Shown one piece after another: positions 62,141-64,000 of a stretch of DNA of 64,000 nt. Origin of the DNA: JAHIYU01 sp964476155. Lineage in GTDB: Bacteria > Krumholzibacteriota > Krumholzibacteriia > LZORAL124-64-63. Under the pieces are notes generated by a model, which worked only from the letters and a program-made list of their open reading frames with translations, was not told where the DNA came from and did not search any database. Position numbers and translations under genes: made by a program. The DNA lies in contig CAYYYS010000011.1 of assembly GCA_964476155.1 (NCBI GenBank), forward strand, positions 1 to 64,000, in the 5' to 3' direction. Position 1 is the stretch's first letter. Every line of letters starts with the position of its first letter.

Positions 62141-64000
62141 TCACGAATCCAAGCGCCCCAACCGGCATGATGTATCGTGCAGATCCAGGTTAAATAGTAA
62201 ACAATGGGAATTAGGCAGATTGATTGTACAGCAACAGTTCAGCCCCGACACCACATCGCGTGAGAACGTCCATCCCACCGGATAGACGTTGATCCGGTCA
62301 TCCCACCAAGGCGTGTACTTGTAGAACCAGAGAATTTTGCCCCAGTAGTTGTCTTTCAGCGAAGGCTCAGCGGCCAGAGCCGCGGCAAAACTGTCGGCCA
62401 GAGCGGGATTCGCCTCGATCATGCCGGGAATCAACGGCTCCAGCACATAAGGCTCCACGTATTCCTTCCGCTCGAAAATGGTATCGAAAAATCCCCAGCG
62501 CACCAGGGCGTCGGGCGCTCCGGGCGCCAGGATGTGCGCCGCCACCCGCGACGCGCGCTGGTTCATATCCACCACCACCGTGCCGCGGGGAAAGGTGCGA
62601 GTTTCTTCGATGGGTTCGGTGTCGTAGGAGAGACCGTGGCGCCCTTCGTAGGGATGCTCGCGCCACGTCATCGCCGAGAAGCGAACACTCGATACTTTCA
62701 GCGTGGTCTCCTTCATGAGCCGTCGCGTCTCGACACCATGCCACTCCAGCCGATCAATGACCGCAGACCACTCGGGAGGAACAAAATAGGCCTCCGGCAA
62801 TCGCGTCTCCACCGAGGACACATGCCGACTGAAGACGGGCACCTCAAAGTCCACCGGCACGTCGCTGTAAACGGGATACCGCCCGCCGGTGATCTCGCTG
62901 TCGACGAACTCGTAGTCGTAGCCCAGGAACGTGAAGCTCGTGCTGTCGCTCTTGTCGATAGTCATCCGGAGGGGGAGGGGATCCCGTCGGAACGAGGGCT
63001 TTCTGGTGCGTAGATCCGCGCGGGATACGGCCTGGAGCAGGGCCGCGTGGTGCCGGTTCATGATCCGTGCGGTGTGCAGGAACACCTTGTAGGTCGCGTC
63101 CACCCGCGTCTTGTGATCCTTGAACATATGCGTTTCCAACAGAAGGGCCGGCCGGTTCTGAATGGCCGCGTAGCCTTGTGAATAACGCGGACCCGAGGAC
63201 CAGACGTTGATACCGCTACGCGGATCCTCCCGACGGCGAAACCCGCCGTAGGGCATGGGCGGATAGCCATCGTCGGTCAGAGCCTTGATGAGGTCGGGTA
63301 AATACCGCTCACGAGTCCAGTCGGCCAGACCGGGGTCGATGTTGTCGCCGAGTTCGACGCCGTACATGACCACGTGGCGAAAGTCGGCGCCGTCGGTGAC
63401 GTGGCTGTCGATATAGAAATCGGGCAGCCATTCGGTGTAGAGCTCGAGCCAGGCGCGCATCTCCGGCGCGTCGGCCTTCACGTAGTCGCGATTGAGGTTG
63501 TAGCCCTGGGCGGTGACCCGCCAGCCCATTTCGGCGGGGCCGTTCTGGTTGGCGCGGTTGTTCGGCCCGAAGCGCTCGTGTCCGTCCACGTTGAAGATGG
63601 GCATGAACAGGATGGTCAGGTTGTCCAGCAACCCGGGATGGATCTGGCGGATGGCGATGTCGCGCATGAGCATCAGGCCGGCGTCCTTGCCGTCGATCTC
63701 GCCGGAGTGGATGCCGGCCTGCAGCAGCAGCACCGCCTTGTCGGCCCGGCGCGACGCCTTGGGGGTGACGTGGCCGTCGCGGTCGGCGATCATCAGGATC
63801 AGGTCGCGTCCCTGCGGACTCGTGCCGAAGCGGGTCAGGTGCAGCCAGGGGGAGGCTTGTGCAAGCTCGCCGCAATAGGTGATCGTTTGGGCGTAGGTGG
63901 CGGTCTCGCGTCCCGCCGTCGCCTCGAAATGCGTGTCCCAGCCGTCGCCGACAAGGGGCGGCACGGGAGCTTCGGTGATGATCGGGTGAGCGGGGTCCGG
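62141..64000 (-). CDS. M14 zinc carboxypeptidase, 5' end outside the window
   Basis: At least 607 residues; the frame stays open to the window edge, so the signal peptide and first residues are missing. M14 zinc motif GIHSGEIDGKDAGLML (His, Glu) and HVTDGADF (third ligand), substrate Arg region NLNRDYVKADAPEM, and catalytic Glu in LLLETHMFKDHK. A long C-terminal domain follows (VDMNQRASRVAAHILAPGAP). After YPVGWTFSRDVVSG the last 40 residues are Cys/Leu-rich (LNCCCTINLPNSHCLLFN) and lie in AT-rich DNA, unlike the rest; the native stop was probably lost. Likely secreted peptidase. Confidence 0.85.
   Translation of the reverse strand, partial: PDPAHPIITEAPVPPLVGDGWDTHFEATAGRETATYAQTITYCGELAQASPWLHLTRFGTSPQGRDLILMIADRDGHVTPKASRRADKAVLLLQAGIHSGEIDGKDAGLMLMRDIAIRQIHPGLLDNLTILFMPIFNVDGHERFGPNNRANQNGPAEMGWRVTAQGYNLNRDYVKADAPEMRAWLELYTEWLPDFYIDSHVTDGADFRHVVMYGVELGDNIDPGLADWTRERYLPDLIKALTDDGYPPMPYGGFRRREDPRSGINVWSSGPRYSQGYAAIQNRPALLLETHMFKDHKTRVDATYKVFLHTARIMNRHHAALLQAVSRADLRTRKPSFRRDPLPLRMTIDKSDSTSFTFLGYDYEFVDSEITGGRYPVYSDVPVDFEVPVFSRHVSSVETRLPEAYFVPPEWSAVIDRLEWHGVETRRLMKETTLKVSSVRFSAMTWREHPYEGRHGLSYDTEPIEETRTFPRGTVVVDMNQRASRVAAHILAPGAPDALVRWGFFDTIFERKEYVEPYVLEPLIPGMIEANPALADSFAAALAAEPSLKDNYWGKILWFYKYTPWWDDRINVYPVGWTFSRDVVSGLNCCCTINLPNSHCLLFNLDLHDTSCRLGRLDS

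Noticed and set aside
1..64000. CRISPR array or Cas genes, considered because of the TPR-CHAT/ECF sigma pair
   Set aside because: No regularly spaced repeats and no Cas-like proteins were seen anywhere in the window.

Overview
The window reads as chromosomal DNA of a high-GC Gram-negative bacterium. Evidence for an outer membrane is a heptose epimerase for LPS core (hldD), a beta-barrel porin and several lipoproteins with lipoboxes. The gene mix (fused isobutyryl-CoA mutase IcmF, a bacterial sucrose cycle, TPR-CHAT lipoprotein with ECF sigma/anti-sigma, secreted proteins ending in a W/F-G-x-x-K-x-x-Y-R tail) suggests an uncultivated FCB-type lineage such as Krumholzibacteriota/Eisenbacteria. 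That placement is inference. No rRNA, tRNA, CRISPR array or intact insertion sequence was recognised.

Layout. 1-3.2 kb: a secreted protein with a clear promoter and terminator, hldD coupled to a DUF3228 gene, and a hexapeptide acyltransferase. 3.4-6.7 kb: glycerophosphodiesterase, HPP membrane protein and two tandem HDOD proteins. 6.9-10.1 kb: a phosphate butyryltransferase gene next to an unusual phosphotransacylase-butyrate kinase fusion. 10.2-12.9 kb: a peptidoglycan set (L,D-transpeptidase, Mur ligase, PgeF). 13-16 kb: membrane acyltransferase, homocysteine methyltransferase, MtfA peptidase. 16.1-26.2 kb: a more accessory region with a possible AbiEii remnant, a large unknown protein, a SWIM/SNF2 pair, hipBA with three operator-like palindromes, a small unknown protein and a nitronate monooxygenase-like protein.

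26.3-35.8 kb is a tightly packed plus-strand signalling block: soluble histidine kinase, ADP/ATP-translocase-like MFS protein with HEAT repeats, cyclic-nucleotide-binding protein, response regulator, frameshifted porin, PstS-like periplasmic protein, HAMP histidine kinase and an exported SurE-like protein. 35.8-38.6 kb holds a CPBP protease, a cysteine desulfurase/selenocysteine lyase-like enzyme and two decayed genes.

38.6-47.3 kb is the most unusual part. A TPR-CHAT (caspase-like) lipoprotein is divergent from an ECF sigma factor and a membrane anti-sigma factor. The anti-sigma gene lies in an 894-bp segment that is repeated, apparently without a mismatch, 2215 bp away. The second copy is fused to a fragment of a methylmalonyl-CoA mutase B12 domain. 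Several lipoproteins and a formylglycine-generating-enzyme-like remnant surround it.

47.4-52.8 kb: IcmF and a glycosyltransferase with TPRs. IcmF could feed the Ptb/Buk genes at 7-10 kb, since both act on butyryl/isobutyryl-CoA. 52.8-61.3 kb: a MarR regulator with a 15-bp-periodic operator array, then a sucrose locus (fructokinase, sucrose-phosphate synthase, sucrose synthase, HD protein, with a divergent sucrose-phosphatase-like HAD protein and an Xaa-Pro aminopeptidase). 61.3-62.2 kb is AT-rich and apparently gene-free. The window ends inside an M14 carboxypeptidase gene.
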